From the NCBI GenBank assembly GCA_030744625.1, contig JASLQF010000019.1, forward strand, positions 1 through 50,088: DNA of 50,088 nucleotides, written 5' to 3'. Positions 31,873 to 40,627 of this stretch are shown one piece after another. The notes below the pieces were generated by a model that worked only from the letters and a program-made list of their open reading frames with translations, searched no databases and was not told where the DNA came from. This DNA is from Rhodospirillales bacterium (GTDB taxonomy: Bacteria; Pseudomonadota; Alphaproteobacteria; Rhodospirillales; JASLQF01). The position numbers were made by a program, and so were the translations under genes. The first letter of the stretch is position 1. Every line of letters begins with the position of its first letter.

Positions 31873-32002
31873 CGCACGAGAACAGAGACCACCGTCGCTT
31901 GCCGCCACGGCGGGTCGTACGCGGCATGTGGCAAAACTCACATTTGACGAATCGGCGTCGTGGTAGAACTTGCCTCAATTCAACAAGGCATGGGGTGCAG
32001 CG

Positions 32003-32149
32003 ATGAGAAACGGTTCATACAGGGATCCGCGCGACATCGACCCCCTGTGGACGGATCGCCGCGTTTCCGATTGCGGGGTTCTCGCCGGGTGGACTATGTC
32101 TGGCTTCTTTATTCTTGGCATGGTTGTGGTGAGTACACTGCTTTCGTGA
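32003..32149 (+). CDS. Possible small single-span membrane protein (48 aa)
   Basis: In the roughly 390-base gap between the amidinotransferase and ftsB genes, ATG at 32003 opens a 48-residue frame: a polar, charged start (MRNGSYRDPRDIDPLWTDRR) followed by a hydrophobic stretch of about 23 residues (VLAGWTMSGFFILGMVVVST) and a TGA. A weak GGGGTG site lies 5 bases upstream. The layout suits a small inner-membrane protein, but there is no recognisable family and the frame could be chance. The rest of the gap shows nothing else coding; it is less GC-rich than its surroundings and probably holds the ftsB promoter. Confidence 0.4.
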   Translation: MRNGSYRDPRDIDPLWTDRRVSDCGVLAGWTMSGFFILGMVVVSTLLS

Positions 32150-32262
32150 GTTCGATAGCCGTCTAGTGCCCTTCACCACTTGTTAACCGCTCCGTCCTAG
32201 GGTGGCGGCGGTTTGGGACCGTGGGCCCGTGGCTTCGATGAAAGGGCAGGGTGCACGGGTCG

Positions 32263-32625
32263 ATGGGAGTGATTGCGGAATTTCGCGCACGAGCGGGCAG
32301 TGTGGTCCTGCCGGTCCTTGGTTTTTGTGTGGTCGGGTATTTCGCCTACCACGCGGTCCAAGGCGACCGGGGGCTGATCGCATGGCGCCAGCTCACCCAT
32401 CGGGTGAACGAGGCGCGCGCCGTCCTCGGCGACACATCCATTGAACGCCGCGCCCTCGAGAACCGGGTCGGGCTGCTCAGCCCACGAAGCCTCGACCGCG
32501 ACATGCTCGACGAGCGGGCCCGCTTCATGCTCAACTACGGCTACACGGACGAGGTCATCATCTTCGTCGAAAAACCGCGCGAGCCGGGCCCCGCGAAGGG
32601 CCGCCCAAGGGCCCCGGGCTCTTAG
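32263..32625 (+). CDS. ftsB: Septum formation initiator, FtsB/DivIC family
   Basis: About 120 residues. Short cytoplasmic start, one membrane helix (VVLPVLGFCVVGYFAYHAVQG), then a periplasmic coiled coil (LIAWRQLTHRVNEARAVLG, then IERRALENRVGLLS) and a conserved end (LDRDMLDERARFMLNYGYTDEVII). It is part of the FtsQBL divisome subcomplex. The position near eno and pdhA is classical for alphaproteobacteria. ATG at 32263 matches the family; a GTG at 32251 behind AAAGGGCAGG would add four residues and is an equally possible start. Confidence 0.9.
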   Translation: MGVIAEFRARAGSVVLPVLGFCVVGYFAYHAVQGDRGLIAWRQLTHRVNEARAVLGDTSIERRALENRVGLLSPRSLDRDMLDERARFMLNYGYTDEVIIFVEKPREPGPAKGRPRAPGS

Positions 32626-32799
32626 GGGACCTCCTAAAATTAACGGGGGAATCCCCGAATTCGAGCGTCCGCGACGGGCCATTCGTGCGGGTTTTCGACA
32701 ATTCCCCCCCCGCCGGCGCGATCCTCCTTTAAAGCGCCTCCCATCCGTGATATCGGAAAAGCCTCGGAGCGTTCGAGCCATCTCGTGAGGCAGGGCTTG

Positions 32800-33675
32800 G
32801 TGAAACTTCCGCGCCACTGGCATGGGGCCATTCTTGCATTGACCTGGTTGGTCCTCGCCGACACAGCGGCGGCCGGCGATAAAGACGTCTCGTCCACCGA
32901 AGAATGGGCGGTCCCAACAGAGGAATCCGACGATCCGCTTCACTATTCACGGAATTCCAGACCCGAGTTCTACGGCAAGGACCATCCGCGCCTCGACTAC
33001 AAGGGTTTCGTCCTGATCGGCGCCTTGAACGGCAACCCCGGGGCTCCCGACAACGAAGAATTCTTCGTCAAGATCAAGGAATCCATCGATACGATCGAAG
33101 TCGAATCGCCGCTCTTTTTCGCCTTGTTGCGGTCGATCAACCGCGGCGGCGAGCGAGTCATTTACTACCGGGGAAGGCCAGGGCCCGCGTCCTTCAATGC
33201 CTGGGACGACCTCTATATCGTGCGCATCTCCTCGACCCACATCGACGACGACCCGGTGTTCGACAACAATCCCTATCAGTTGGCGGCCACCCTGGTGCAC
33301 GAGTTCGTCGGTCACGGCAAACAGGAAGCGGACAAGCGGTTGTGGCCCATGTACGACTGGTGCGGAAAGGACCACTGGGACGTGCGCGGCGTGGCCATGA
33401 AGCCCAACCGCCACGGCGGCAGCAGCGGCTTCGTGGAATACGAGGCCTACCTCTACGCCAAGTGGTTCCTGGAGACGGTGCAGAGGGAATACCCCAACTT
33501 CAATGAACAGATCGTGCGCCGCTACGTGAGGTTCATCAAGTTCCTGCAAAAGCGCTTTCCAGGATGGTACGACGACGCCAAGCCCCCCTGGGTGTTGCTC
33601 CAGGAGTTCGCGGGCCGTTTCACGGATATCTGCCCGGGAATGCGCTACAGCGGCCACGCCCTGGCCCTGAAGTAA
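32800..33675 (+). CDS. Predicted secreted protein with an HExxGH (zinc-protease-like) motif
   Basis: About 291 residues, not assigned to a known family. An N-terminal signal peptide is clear: HGAILALTWLVLADTAAAG with a likely cut after AAA. The middle holds LAATLVHEFVGHGKQEAD with His167, Glu168 and His172 (HExxGH, the spacing known from dipeptidyl peptidase III), and 41 residues later GFVEYEAYLYAKWFL offers Glu213/Glu215 as a third zinc ligand. This suggests a periplasmic or exported metallopeptidase; activity is inference. The GTG at 32800 gives a compact signal peptide after GGCAGGG; a GTG at 32785 is the alternative. It is convergent with the ligase gene. Confidence 0.75.
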   Translation: MKLPRHWHGAILALTWLVLADTAAAGDKDVSSTEEWAVPTEESDDPLHYSRNSRPEFYGKDHPRLDYKGFVLIGALNGNPGAPDNEEFFVKIKESIDTIEVESPLFFALLRSINRGGERVIYYRGRPGPASFNAWDDLYIVRISSTHIDDDPVFDNNPYQLAATLVHEFVGHGKQEADKRLWPMYDWCGKDHWDVRGVAMKPNRHGGSSGFVEYEAYLYAKWFLETVQREYPNFNEQIVRRYVRFIKFLQKRFPGWYDDAKPPWVLLQEFAGRFTDICPGMRYSGHALALK

Positions 33676-33695
33676 GCCGCAAATAGTTGGTCAAT

Positions 33696-36560
33696 TCACG
33701 CCAGCGGACGCTCGTATTCCAGATCGGGCTCGCCCGAGCGCGCCAGGATTCGCCGCCGCGTCTCGTCACGCAGCCTGACGGCGGCGGCCCAGGTATCGGC
33801 CTTCTCCCCTTCGGGCGTGATGGGCGCGTCGATGACCACGGTGATGGCACCCGGCCTGGGAAAGCCGGAGTCGTCGCGCAGCATGGAACGCGTGCCGCGG
33901 ATGGTGATGGGCACGATGGGAACTCCGGCCTCGGCCGCCGCCGTGAAGGCCCCCATCTGGAACGGCAGGAGGCCGGGCATGCGCGTGAAGGTGCCCTCGG
34001 CGAAATAGAAGAGCGGGCGGCCGCCCTGGGCGGCCGCCGCGATGCGCCGGGCGTCGTCGATGCCTTGCCGCCGGTCGAAGCGCTCGACGAACTGGGTGCC
34101 GATGCGCCCGAGAAAGATGCGGGGCACGAAGTTCCCGGTCAGCTCCGCCTTGGCGACGAAGCTGAACTGGCCGGGCAGCGCCGCCACCATGACGCAGCCG
34201 TCGAGATAGCTGGCGTGGTTCGAGACATAGACGCAAGGCTTACCCGGCGGCGGCAGGTTGTCGCGCCCCTTTACGGCGAGGGGCGTCCCCGTGGCACCGG
34301 CGAGAATCTTGAGGGCACCCCGGATGACGCCCCAGCGCCACGGCTCGCGCGGCAGCCCGGCCACCAAAAGCCAAGTGGGAAGAGCCATCGCCAGGAGCAT
34401 CATCCAAGCATATGCGGCGAAGGCCAGCGCGCCCAGGCCGCGCACGGTCCGGCGCAGCCTGGGCAGGGCCCCCGACAGCACGAGGCGCGCCACCTGCCAG
34501 CGCAGGGAGCGGCCGGGCTTGCCGATCAGGCCCTGCTCGTAGAGGTCGCGGCAAGCGGCGCGGCGGATCTTGCCGCTCGACGTCTTGAGCACGGTGTTGG
34601 GTGGGGCGAGGACGATATCGTCGGGGGGCATGCCGGCGAGGTCGGTGGCCACCGCGTTGATGTGCCCCATCAACTCGGCGCGCCCGGCCTCGTCGCGTTT
34701 GCGGGTCTCGGCCAGCACGACGAGGCACTCGGTTCCGCCGTCGGGATCCTTGCTGCCGAAGACCGCGACGTTGCCGGCGCGGATGTCGGCAAGCGCGCCG
34801 ATGGCCTCTTCGAACTCGGCGGGATAGATGTTGCGCCCCGCCTTGATGACGACGTCCTTGACACGGCCCGTGATGTAGACGTCTCCGCCCGCCACGTAGG
34901 CGAGATCGCCGGAGTCCAGCCATTCCCCCTGAAACAGGCCGCGGGTCGCGTCGGCGTTTCGGAAGTAGCCGCTGGTCGACGATGGGCCCTCGAACTGGAG
35001 CTGCCCTTCCCGGCGCTCGGGAAGCTCGCGGCCGCCGGGATCGACGATGCGAACCTGGTGGCCGGGCAGGGGTCGGCCGCAGGCCACGATGGCAAGCGCG
35101 CTCTCGTCGCCGGCGCGCGCCGGAACGGCGTGGCCCAATTCTGACAGGGCGCGGCGTTCGACACGGTCGACGAGAGGGCCGCGGCCGAGCGGCGTGAAGG
35201 CCAGGCCGACCGAGTTCTCGGCGAGGCCGTACATGGGCATCATGGCGGCGCGTTGAAACCCGTGGGCTTTGAATCGCGCGCAAAAGCGTTCCATCGTCTC
35301 CGGGCTCACCGCCTCCGCCCCGTTGGCGGCCATGCGCCAAGAGCTCAGATCGAGGCCTTCGATGTCGGCGTCGGAGATGCGGCGCAGGCACAGCTCGTAA
35401 GCGAAATTGGGCGCCGCCGAGAGGGTGCCCCGATAGCGGTGCATGGCCCACAGCCAGCGCCGCGGACGGGCCAGGAATGCGAGCGGCGACATGATCACCA
35501 GGGGCACCGCGAAATGCAGGCTCCCCAGCCACGCGCCGATCAGCCCCATGTCGTGGTAGAGGGGCAGCCAACTGACGAAGACGTCATCGGGCCCGACCTC
35601 GAGCACCTCGCCCATGACCCGGATGTTGGCGAGCAGGTTGGCGTGGCTCAGCACGACGCCCTTGGGGTCGCCGGTGCTGCCCGAGGTGTACTGCAGGAAG
35701 GCGGTGTCCCCGGCGCCTAGCACGGGCATGGCGAAACCGCCCGGCGCCTCGACCAACTGGTCGGGGGTGACCACGTGGCGCAGGGTATCCACTTGGGAGC
35801 GCAGCAGGCGGGCGACGGGTTGCGCCTCAGCCACCGTGACCATGACGGCGCCCCGGCAGTTGGCGACGATGGCGGCGTGGCGGCGCAGGTGCTCCTCGAT
35901 GTGGGCGGCGCGCGCCGGGGGGTAAATAGGGACCGGAACGCCCCCGGCCAGCAACACCCCGAAGAAAGTCAGGAAGTAGTCGCGGCCCGTCGGCAGCATG
36001 ACGACCACCGCCTCTCCGGGCTCAAAGCCCAGCCGCACCAGGCCGGCAGCCACCCGCTCCGCCCCCTCCTTGAGGGCGCGGTAGGTAATGACCTCGCCGT
36101 CGCCGTCGTCGCTGTAGAGGCGGATGTGGGGGCGCTCGGGGTGGGCCGCCGCGTGCCAGTTCAGGACTTCGACAAGGGTCGCGGCGCTGCGCGGCACGGC
36201 TTCTGCTCCACCGAGCGCCAGCTCGCGCGCATCAAAATTGACGTCCGGCCGACGTACGCCCCTGGCGCCCAGAAGAGCGCGGAGAATGTCGCGCGGGGTC
36301 TCCGAGTTGACGAACACGGCTTCCGGGAGGGTGGCGTCAAACACCTTCTCGATGCGCGTCAGCAGTTCCACCCGTGCCAGGCTATCAAGGCCCAGGTCGC
36401 GATCGAGCGAGCTGTCGAGGGAAACTGCTTCCATGCCGGCCTGGCGGGGGCGGAGCTCGTTGGCCAGATGGCGCACCACCTCCAGCAGGCGGGGGGCGGT
36501 GTCCGCCGCATCCTCGCGAGGGGACGTCATGGCGCTGCCGCGACCTGATTGTTGGGCCAT
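33696..36560 (-). CDS. ACP / fatty acyl-AMP ligase / PlsC-type acyltransferase fusion
   Basis: 954 residues with three modules. About 20-100: acyl carrier domain with the phosphopantetheine Ser60 in DRDLGLDSLARVELL. About 125-690: adenylate-forming ligase with LQYTSGSTGDPKGVVLSH (290-307), YGLAENSVGLAF, WLDSGDLAYVAGGDVYITGR and a Lys-containing C-terminal domain; it resembles fatty acyl-AMP ligases. About 720-954: membrane segment, then a PlsC domain with NHASYLDG (His782, Asp787) and FAEGTFTRMPGLLPF. A fatty acid could be activated, loaded on the attached ACP and passed to a lysophospholipid-like acceptor within one protein; this is inference. A start at the internal Met11 is possible. Located between ftsB and pdhA, opposite to both. 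Confidence 0.88.
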   Translation of the reverse strand: MAQQSGRGSAMTSPREDAADTAPRLLEVVRHLANELRPRQAGMEAVSLDSSLDRDLGLDSLARVELLTRIEKVFDATLPEAVFVNSETPRDILRALLGARGVRRPDVNFDARELALGGAEAVPRSAATLVEVLNWHAAAHPERPHIRLYSDDGDGEVITYRALKEGAERVAAGLVRLGFEPGEAVVVMLPTGRDYFLTFFGVLLAGGVPVPIYPPARAAHIEEHLRRHAAIVANCRGAVMVTVAEAQPVARLLRSQVDTLRHVVTPDQLVEAPGGFAMPVLGAGDTAFLQYTSGSTGDPKGVVLSHANLLANIRVMGEVLEVGPDDVFVSWLPLYHDMGLIGAWLGSLHFAVPLVIMSPLAFLARPRRWLWAMHRYRGTLSAAPNFAYELCLRRISDADIEGLDLSSWRMAANGAEAVSPETMERFCARFKAHGFQRAAMMPMYGLAENSVGLAFTPLGRGPLVDRVERRALSELGHAVPARAGDESALAIVACGRPLPGHQVRIVDPGGRELPERREGQLQFEGPSSTSGYFRNADATRGLFQGEWLDSGDLAYVAGGDVYITGRVKDVVIKAGRNIYPAEFEEAIGALADIRAGNVAVFGSKDPDGGTECLVVLAETRKRDEAGRAELMGHINAVATDLAGMPPDDIVLAPPNTVLKTSSGKIRRAACRDLYEQGLIGKPGRSLRWQVARLVLSGALPRLRRTVRGLGALAFAAYAWMMLLAMALPTWLLVAGLPREPWRWGVIRGALKILAGATGTPLAVKGRDNLPPPGKPCVYVSNHASYLDGCVMVAALPGQFSFVAKAELTGNFVPRIFLGRIGTQFVERFDRRQGIDDARRIAAAAQGGRPLFYFAEGTFTRMPGLLPFQMGAFTAAAEAGVPIVPITIRGTRSMLRDDSGFPRPGAITVVIDAPITPEGEKADTWAAAVRLRDETRRRILARSGEPDLEYERPLA

Positions 36561-36727
36561 TGAAAGTGAACCTCTGGTCTGAGCTTCTCACAGGGTATAG
36601 CACAAGTTTGCGGCCTGTCGGGCAGGAGGGGAATGAGCGCGGAGTGGATTCATCTGCTCATTAACTGTTTTTACATTAATTTTCATTTTTCTTTTGTGAA
36701 CAGTGTGTTATAGGCCTTCTGGCCACC

Positions 36728-36756
36728 TTGCAAAGCGCTCCCACCCGCATTATTTT
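36728..36756 (+). promoter_or_regulatory. Candidate promoter of the pyruvate dehydrogenase operon
   Basis: TTGCAA (36728-36733), a 17-base spacer and TATTTT (36751-36756) lie about 90 bases upstream of pdhA, in an AT-rich stretch that begins at 36660. Both hexamers match sigma-70 consensus at four of six bases. A strong GGGAGGAAAG ribosome site precedes the pdhA ATG. Confidence 0.42.
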
Positions 36757-36843
36757 TATAAGGTCCAATCGCGGCGCGTGTCGGGGGCCGCAGCCCGTAC
36801 CCGGGCAAATCCCATAACGGGCGAAAATATTTAGGGAGGAAAG

Positions 36844-37902
36844 ATGGCGACCCCAGCGCGGCGCAAACCGAAAGCGGCCGCCGCCAAGGCGGCTCCGCGC
36901 AGGAAAAAAGCCGCCGCCAAGGCCAAGCCAAAGCCCCAGGTATCGCGCGACGAACTCCTTGGATTCTATCGCGAAATGCTGCTCATCCGCCGCTTCGAGG
37001 AAAAGGCGGGGCAACTCTATGGCATGGGTCTCATCGGCGGATTCTGTCACCTCTACATCGGCCAGGAGGCAGTGGTCGTGGGCATGCAGGCGGCGGCCCG
37101 GGAACAGGACACCATGGTCACCAGCTACCGCGACCACGGCCACATGTTGGTCTCGGGCATGGACCCGAAAGGGGTAATGGCGGAGCTCACGGGACGGCGC
37201 GGCGGCTACTCCAAGGGCAAGGGCGGCTCCATGCACATGTTCAGCCGCGAGGCCGGCTTCTTCGGCGGCCACGGCATCGTTGCCGCCCAGGTGCCCATCG
37301 GCACAGGCCTCGCCTTCGCCCACAAGTACCGCCAGGACGGCGGAATCTGCGTGACCTACCTGGGCGACGGCGCCATCAACCAGGGACAGGTTTCGGAAGC
37401 CTTCAACATGGCGTCCCTGTGGCAACTGCCGGCGATCTATGTCATCGAGAACAACAAGTACGGCATGGGCACGTCGGTCGAACGCGCCTCCGCCACCACC
37501 GATCTGCACCGGCGCGGCGACGCCTTCGACATTCCCGGCATGCAGGTGGACGGCATGGACGTGCTCGCCGTCAAGGCGGCCGCCGAGGTCGCCACCGCCC
37601 ACTGCCGCGCCGGCAAGGGGCCCTACGTTCTGGAAATGAAAACCTACCGCTACCGCGGGCACTCAATGTCGGATCCCGCCAAGTACCGCACGAAGGAAGA
37701 AGTCAGCAAGGTCAGACAGGAAAGCGACCCCATCGACTACGCCCGCGACCTGATATTCGAAAACAAGATGGCGGACGAGGCGAGCCTCAAGGAAACCGAC
37801 CGCGAGGTAAAGGCCCTGGTCACCGAAGCCGCCGAGTTCGCCCAACAGAGCCCGGAGCCGGAGCCGGAAGAGCTCTATACCGACGTGCTCGTCGAAGCCT
37901 AG
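36844..37902 (+). CDS. pdhA: Pyruvate dehydrogenase E1 component, alpha subunit
   Basis: Thiamine-diphosphate-dependent decarboxylation of pyruvate, as the alpha part of an alpha2beta2 E1. 352 residues. After an unusual Lys/Ala/Arg-rich N-terminal extension (residues 2-33) come LLIRRFEEKAGQLYGMGLIGGF, GGSMHMFSREAGFFGGHGIV, the ThDP motif GDGAINQGQVSEAFNMASLW ending in ENN, and YRYRGHSMSDPAKYR, equivalent to the phosphorylation loop of mitochondrial enzymes. First gene of the pdhA-pdhB-pdhC-lpd-lipA run. Confidence 0.96.
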   Translation: MATPARRKPKAAAAKAAPRRKKAAAKAKPKPQVSRDELLGFYREMLLIRRFEEKAGQLYGMGLIGGFCHLYIGQEAVVVGMQAAAREQDTMVTSYRDHGHMLVSGMDPKGVMAELTGRRGGYSKGKGGSMHMFSREAGFFGGHGIVAAQVPIGTGLAFAHKYRQDGGICVTYLGDGAINQGQVSEAFNMASLWQLPAIYVIENNKYGMGTSVERASATTDLHRRGDAFDIPGMQVDGMDVLAVKAAAEVATAHCRAGKGPYVLEMKTYRYRGHSMSDPAKYRTKEEVSKVRQESDPIDYARDLIFENKMADEASLKETDREVKALVTEAAEFAQQSPEPEPEELYTDVLVEA

Positions 37903-37926
37903 AAAAAGAAAACGCGGGGACACCAC

Positions 37927-38216
37927 ATGCCGATCCAGGTCCTGATGCCGGCCCTTTCGCCGACCATGACGGAGGGCAAGCTGGCCAAGTGGCTGAAGAA
38001 CGAGGGCGACGCGGTGTCCGCCGGCGACGCCCTGTGCGAGATCGAGACCGACAAGGCGACCATGGAGGTTGAGGCCGTCGACGAGGGCACGCTCGGCAAG
38101 ATCCTTGTCGCCGAGGGCGTCGAGGGGGTCGCCGTCAACACGCCGATCGCCGTCATCCTGGCCGAAGGCGAGGATGCCTCGGCGTTGCAGGGAATGGCCG
38201 CCGCGCCCGCGCCCGC
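37927..38216 (+). repeat. Lipoyl-domain coding repeat, copy 1 (in pdhB)
   Basis: This 290-base stretch matches 39324-39613 (the start of pdhC) with only three differences that I can see: GCG/GCA (silent), GTC/ATC (Val to Ile) and ACG/ACA (silent). The identity ends sharply in the Ala/Pro linker. Gene conversion or a recent duplication between the two genes is implied. Confidence 0.93.
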
Positions 38217-39303
38217 ACAGCAGGCGGCCCCGGAAGCGGACACAGTGGCGCCTGTAACAGTGCCCGCGTCGGCACCAACGGCGCCGGCGACGCCACCCGA
38301 GGAGGAAACAACCTCCGCCAATACCGTGACCCAGACCGTGCGCGAGGCGCTACGTGACGCCATGGCGGAAGAGATGCACCGCGACGAGAGCGTCTTCCTG
38401 ATGGGGGAGGAAGTCGGCCAGTACCAGGGCGCCTACAAGATAAGCCAGGGTCTTCTCGATGAGTTCGGAGCGCGCCGTGTCGTCGATACGCCGATCACTG
38501 AACACGGCTTCGCCGGCCTCGGGGTGGGCGCCGCCTTCGGCGGGCTCAGGCCCATCGTCGAGTTCATGACCTTCAACTTCGCCATGCAGGCCATAGACCA
38601 TATCATCAATTCGGCCTCCAAGACCCTATACATGTCGGGTGGGCAGATGGGGTGTCCCATCGTCTTCCGTGGTCCCAACGGCGCCGCCGCGCGAGTCGCC
38701 GCCCAGCATTCCCAGTGCTACGCGAGCTGGTACGCCCACTGCCCCGGGTTGAAGGTGGTGTCGCCTTATTCGGCAGCCGACGCCAAGGGCCTCCTGAAGT
38801 CGGCGATCCGCGACCCCAACCCGGTGATCTTCCTGGAGAACGAGATTCTCTACGGCAGCAGTTTCGAAGTGCCCGACGATCCCGACTTCACCGTCCCCAT
38901 CGGCCGCGCCAAGATCGAGCGCGCCGGCGGCGACGTCACCATCACCGCCTTCTCCCTGATGGTGGAAGCAGCCCTCCAGGCGGCGGAGAGCCTGGCCGCC
39001 GAAGGCATCGAGGCGGAGGTCGTCAACCTGCGCTCCCTGCGCCCCTTCGATACCGATACCGTCGTCCAATCGGTGCAGAAGACGAACCGCATGGTCAGCG
39101 TCGAGGAGGGGTGGCCGGCCGCCGGCATCGGCTCCGAACTGGCCGCCCAGATGATGGAACACGCCTTCGACCATCTGGACGCACCGGTGGCCCGCGTCAC
39201 CGGGACCGACGTGCCCATGCCCTACGCGGCCAATCTCGAGCAACTGACCATTCCCCGGCCCGATAACATCGTGGCGGCGGCCAAGGCCGTCTGCTACCGC
39301 TGA
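37927..39303 (+). CDS. pdhB: Pyruvate dehydrogenase E1 component, beta subunit with N-terminal lipoyl domain
   Basis: 458 residues. Residues 1-78 are a lipoyl domain ([20 protein letters not shown], lipoylated Lys43 in ETDKATME), joined by an Ala/Pro-rich linker to the E1-beta transketolase-like domain from about 135 ([37 protein letters not shown], in parts; [28 protein letters not shown], in parts). A lipoyl-bearing E1-beta is known in alphaproteobacteria, where E1-beta takes part in lipoyl shuttling. The lipoyl-coding DNA is almost identical to that of pdhC. Confidence 0.96.
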   Translation: MPIQVLMPALSPTMTEGKLAKWLKNEGDAVSAGDALCEIETDKATMEVEAVDEGTLGKILVAEGVEGVAVNTPIAVILAEGEDASALQGMAAAPAPAQQAAPEADTVAPVTVPASAPTAPATPPEEETTSANTVTQTVREALRDAMAEEMHRDESVFLMGEEVGQYQGAYKISQGLLDEFGARRVVDTPITEHGFAGLGVGAAFGGLRPIVEFMTFNFAMQAIDHIINSASKTLYMSGGQMGCPIVFRGPNGAAARVAAQHSQCYASWYAHCPGLKVVSPYSAADAKGLLKSAIRDPNPVIFLENEILYGSSFEVPDDPDFTVPIGRAKIERAGGDVTITAFSLMVEAALQAAESLAAEGIEAEVVNLRSLRPFDTDTVVQSVQKTNRMVSVEEGWPAAGIGSELAAQMMEHAFDHLDAPVARVTGTDVPMPYAANLEQLTIPRPDNIVAAAKAVCYR

Positions 39304-39323
39304 GCGGGGAGGGAGGAAGCGAC

Positions 39324-39613
39324 ATGCCGATCCAGGTCCTGATGCCGGCCCTTTCGCCGACCATGACGGAGGGCAAGCTGGCCAAGTGGCTGAAGAACGA
39401 GGGCGACGCGGTGTCCGCCGGCGACGCCCTGTGCGAGATCGAGACCGACAAGGCAACCATGGAGGTTGAGGCCGTCGACGAGGGCACGCTCGGCAAGATC
39501 CTTGTCGCCGAGGGCGTCGAGGGGATCGCCGTCAACACACCGATCGCCGTCATCCTGGCCGAAGGCGAGGATGCCTCGGCGTTGCAGGGAATGGCCGCCG
39601 CGCCCGCGCCCGC
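39324..39613 (+). repeat. Lipoyl-domain coding repeat, copy 2 (in pdhC)
   Basis: Partner of the repeat at 37927-38216, offset by 1397 bases in the same orientation. Both encode complete lipoyl domains with Lys43. Direct repeats this similar could recombine and delete the intervening pdhB E1-beta sequence. Confidence 0.93.
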
Positions 39614-40616
39614 GCCGCCGGCGCCCCCCGAGCCGGCGGCCGCTCCCGCGGCCACGCCGCCTGCCCCGGCCAGTCCCGCGCCCGCCGCTCCCACCATGCC
39701 CGTGCCGGGCGGCGGCGAGCGCATCATGGCCAGCCCCTTGGCCCGGCGCATGGCCGAAAAGACGGGGCTCGACCTCGTCTCCATCACCGGCAGCGGCCCC
39801 CATAACCGCATTGTCAAGCGCGATGTCGAGGCCGCCCTGGCCGGCGGAGCCGCCGCACCGGCCGCCGCGCCGGCAACGCCGCGCGCCGCGCCCACGGCAA
39901 TACCGGCGACCCGCCCCGACGCCGCCTTCACCGAAATTCCCAATACCACCATGCGCAAGATCGTCGCCGAGCGCCTGAGCGCCTCGAAGCGCGACATCCC
40001 GCACTTCTACCTAAGCATCGACTGCGACGTGGATGCCCTTCTCGCGCTGCGCAAGGACCTCAACGCCAAGTCGCCGCAAGGGGAGAGCGCCTACAAGCTC
40101 TCGGTCAACGACTTCATCGTGCGCGCCGTGGCCCTGGCCTTGCGCCAGGTGCCGGCGGCCAACGCCACGTGGACCGACGAGGCTGTGCTGCGCTACACCG
40201 CCATCGACGTTTCGGTCGCCGTGGCCACGGCGGGTGGCCTCATCACCCCGATCATCCGCGACGCCGACAACAAGGGTCTGGCCGCCATCTCCAACGAGAT
40301 GAAGGACCTCGCCGAACGCGCCCGCGACGCCAAGCTCATGCCCGAGGAATACCAGGGCGGCGGCTTCACCATCTCGAATTTAGGCATGTTCGGCATCAAG
40401 GAGTTCGCCGCCGTCATCAACCCGCCACAGTCGTGCATCCTGGCCATCGGCAAGGGCGAGCAGCGCCCCGTGGTCAAGGATGGGGCGCTGGCCATCGCCA
40501 CCATGATGACGTGCACGCTTTCGGTCGATCACCGCTCTGTGGACGGGGCGGTGGGGGCCAATTTCCTGGCCGCCTTCCAAGGGCTCATCGAGGAGCCCCT
40601 GACCATGTTGCTTTAG
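39324..40616 (+). CDS. pdhC: Dihydrolipoamide acetyltransferase (E2) of pyruvate dehydrogenase
   Basis: Core of the complex; transfers acetyl from lipoyl to CoA. 430 residues: a single lipoyl domain (Lys43), an Ala/Pro linker, a peripheral-subunit-binding domain (ASPLARRMAEKTGLDL through IVKRDVEAAL, about 135-173), a second Ala/Pro linker, and the catalytic domain from about 200 with SKRDIPHFYLSIDCDVDALL and active-site His403/Asp407 in DHRSVDGAVGANFLAAF. GGGAGGGAGG precedes the ATG. Twenty bases after pdhB. Confidence 0.96.
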   Translation: MPIQVLMPALSPTMTEGKLAKWLKNEGDAVSAGDALCEIETDKATMEVEAVDEGTLGKILVAEGVEGIAVNTPIAVILAEGEDASALQGMAAAPAPAPPAPPEPAAAPAATPPAPASPAPAAPTMPVPGGGERIMASPLARRMAEKTGLDLVSITGSGPHNRIVKRDVEAALAGGAAAPAAAPATPRAAPTAIPATRPDAAFTEIPNTTMRKIVAERLSASKRDIPHFYLSIDCDVDALLALRKDLNAKSPQGESAYKLSVNDFIVRAVALALRQVPAANATWTDEAVLRYTAIDVSVAVATAGGLITPIIRDADNKGLAAISNEMKDLAERARDAKLMPEEYQGGGFTISNLGMFGIKEFAAVINPPQSCILAIGKGEQRPVVKDGALAIATMMTCTLSVDHRSVDGAVGANFLAAFQGLIEEPLTMLL

Positions 40617-40627
40617 GGGTCACGGTC

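Noticed and set aside
31960..32166. 68-codon frame overlapping the small membrane ORF
   Set aside because: Different frame from the 48-residue candidate, no hydrophobic segment or motif, and no ribosome site; the alternative at 32003 has a more protein-like layout.
32644..32657. CGGGG-GAAT-CCCCG hairpin after ftsB as a terminator
   Set aside because: Only 5 bp, with no T run following; not strong enough to call.
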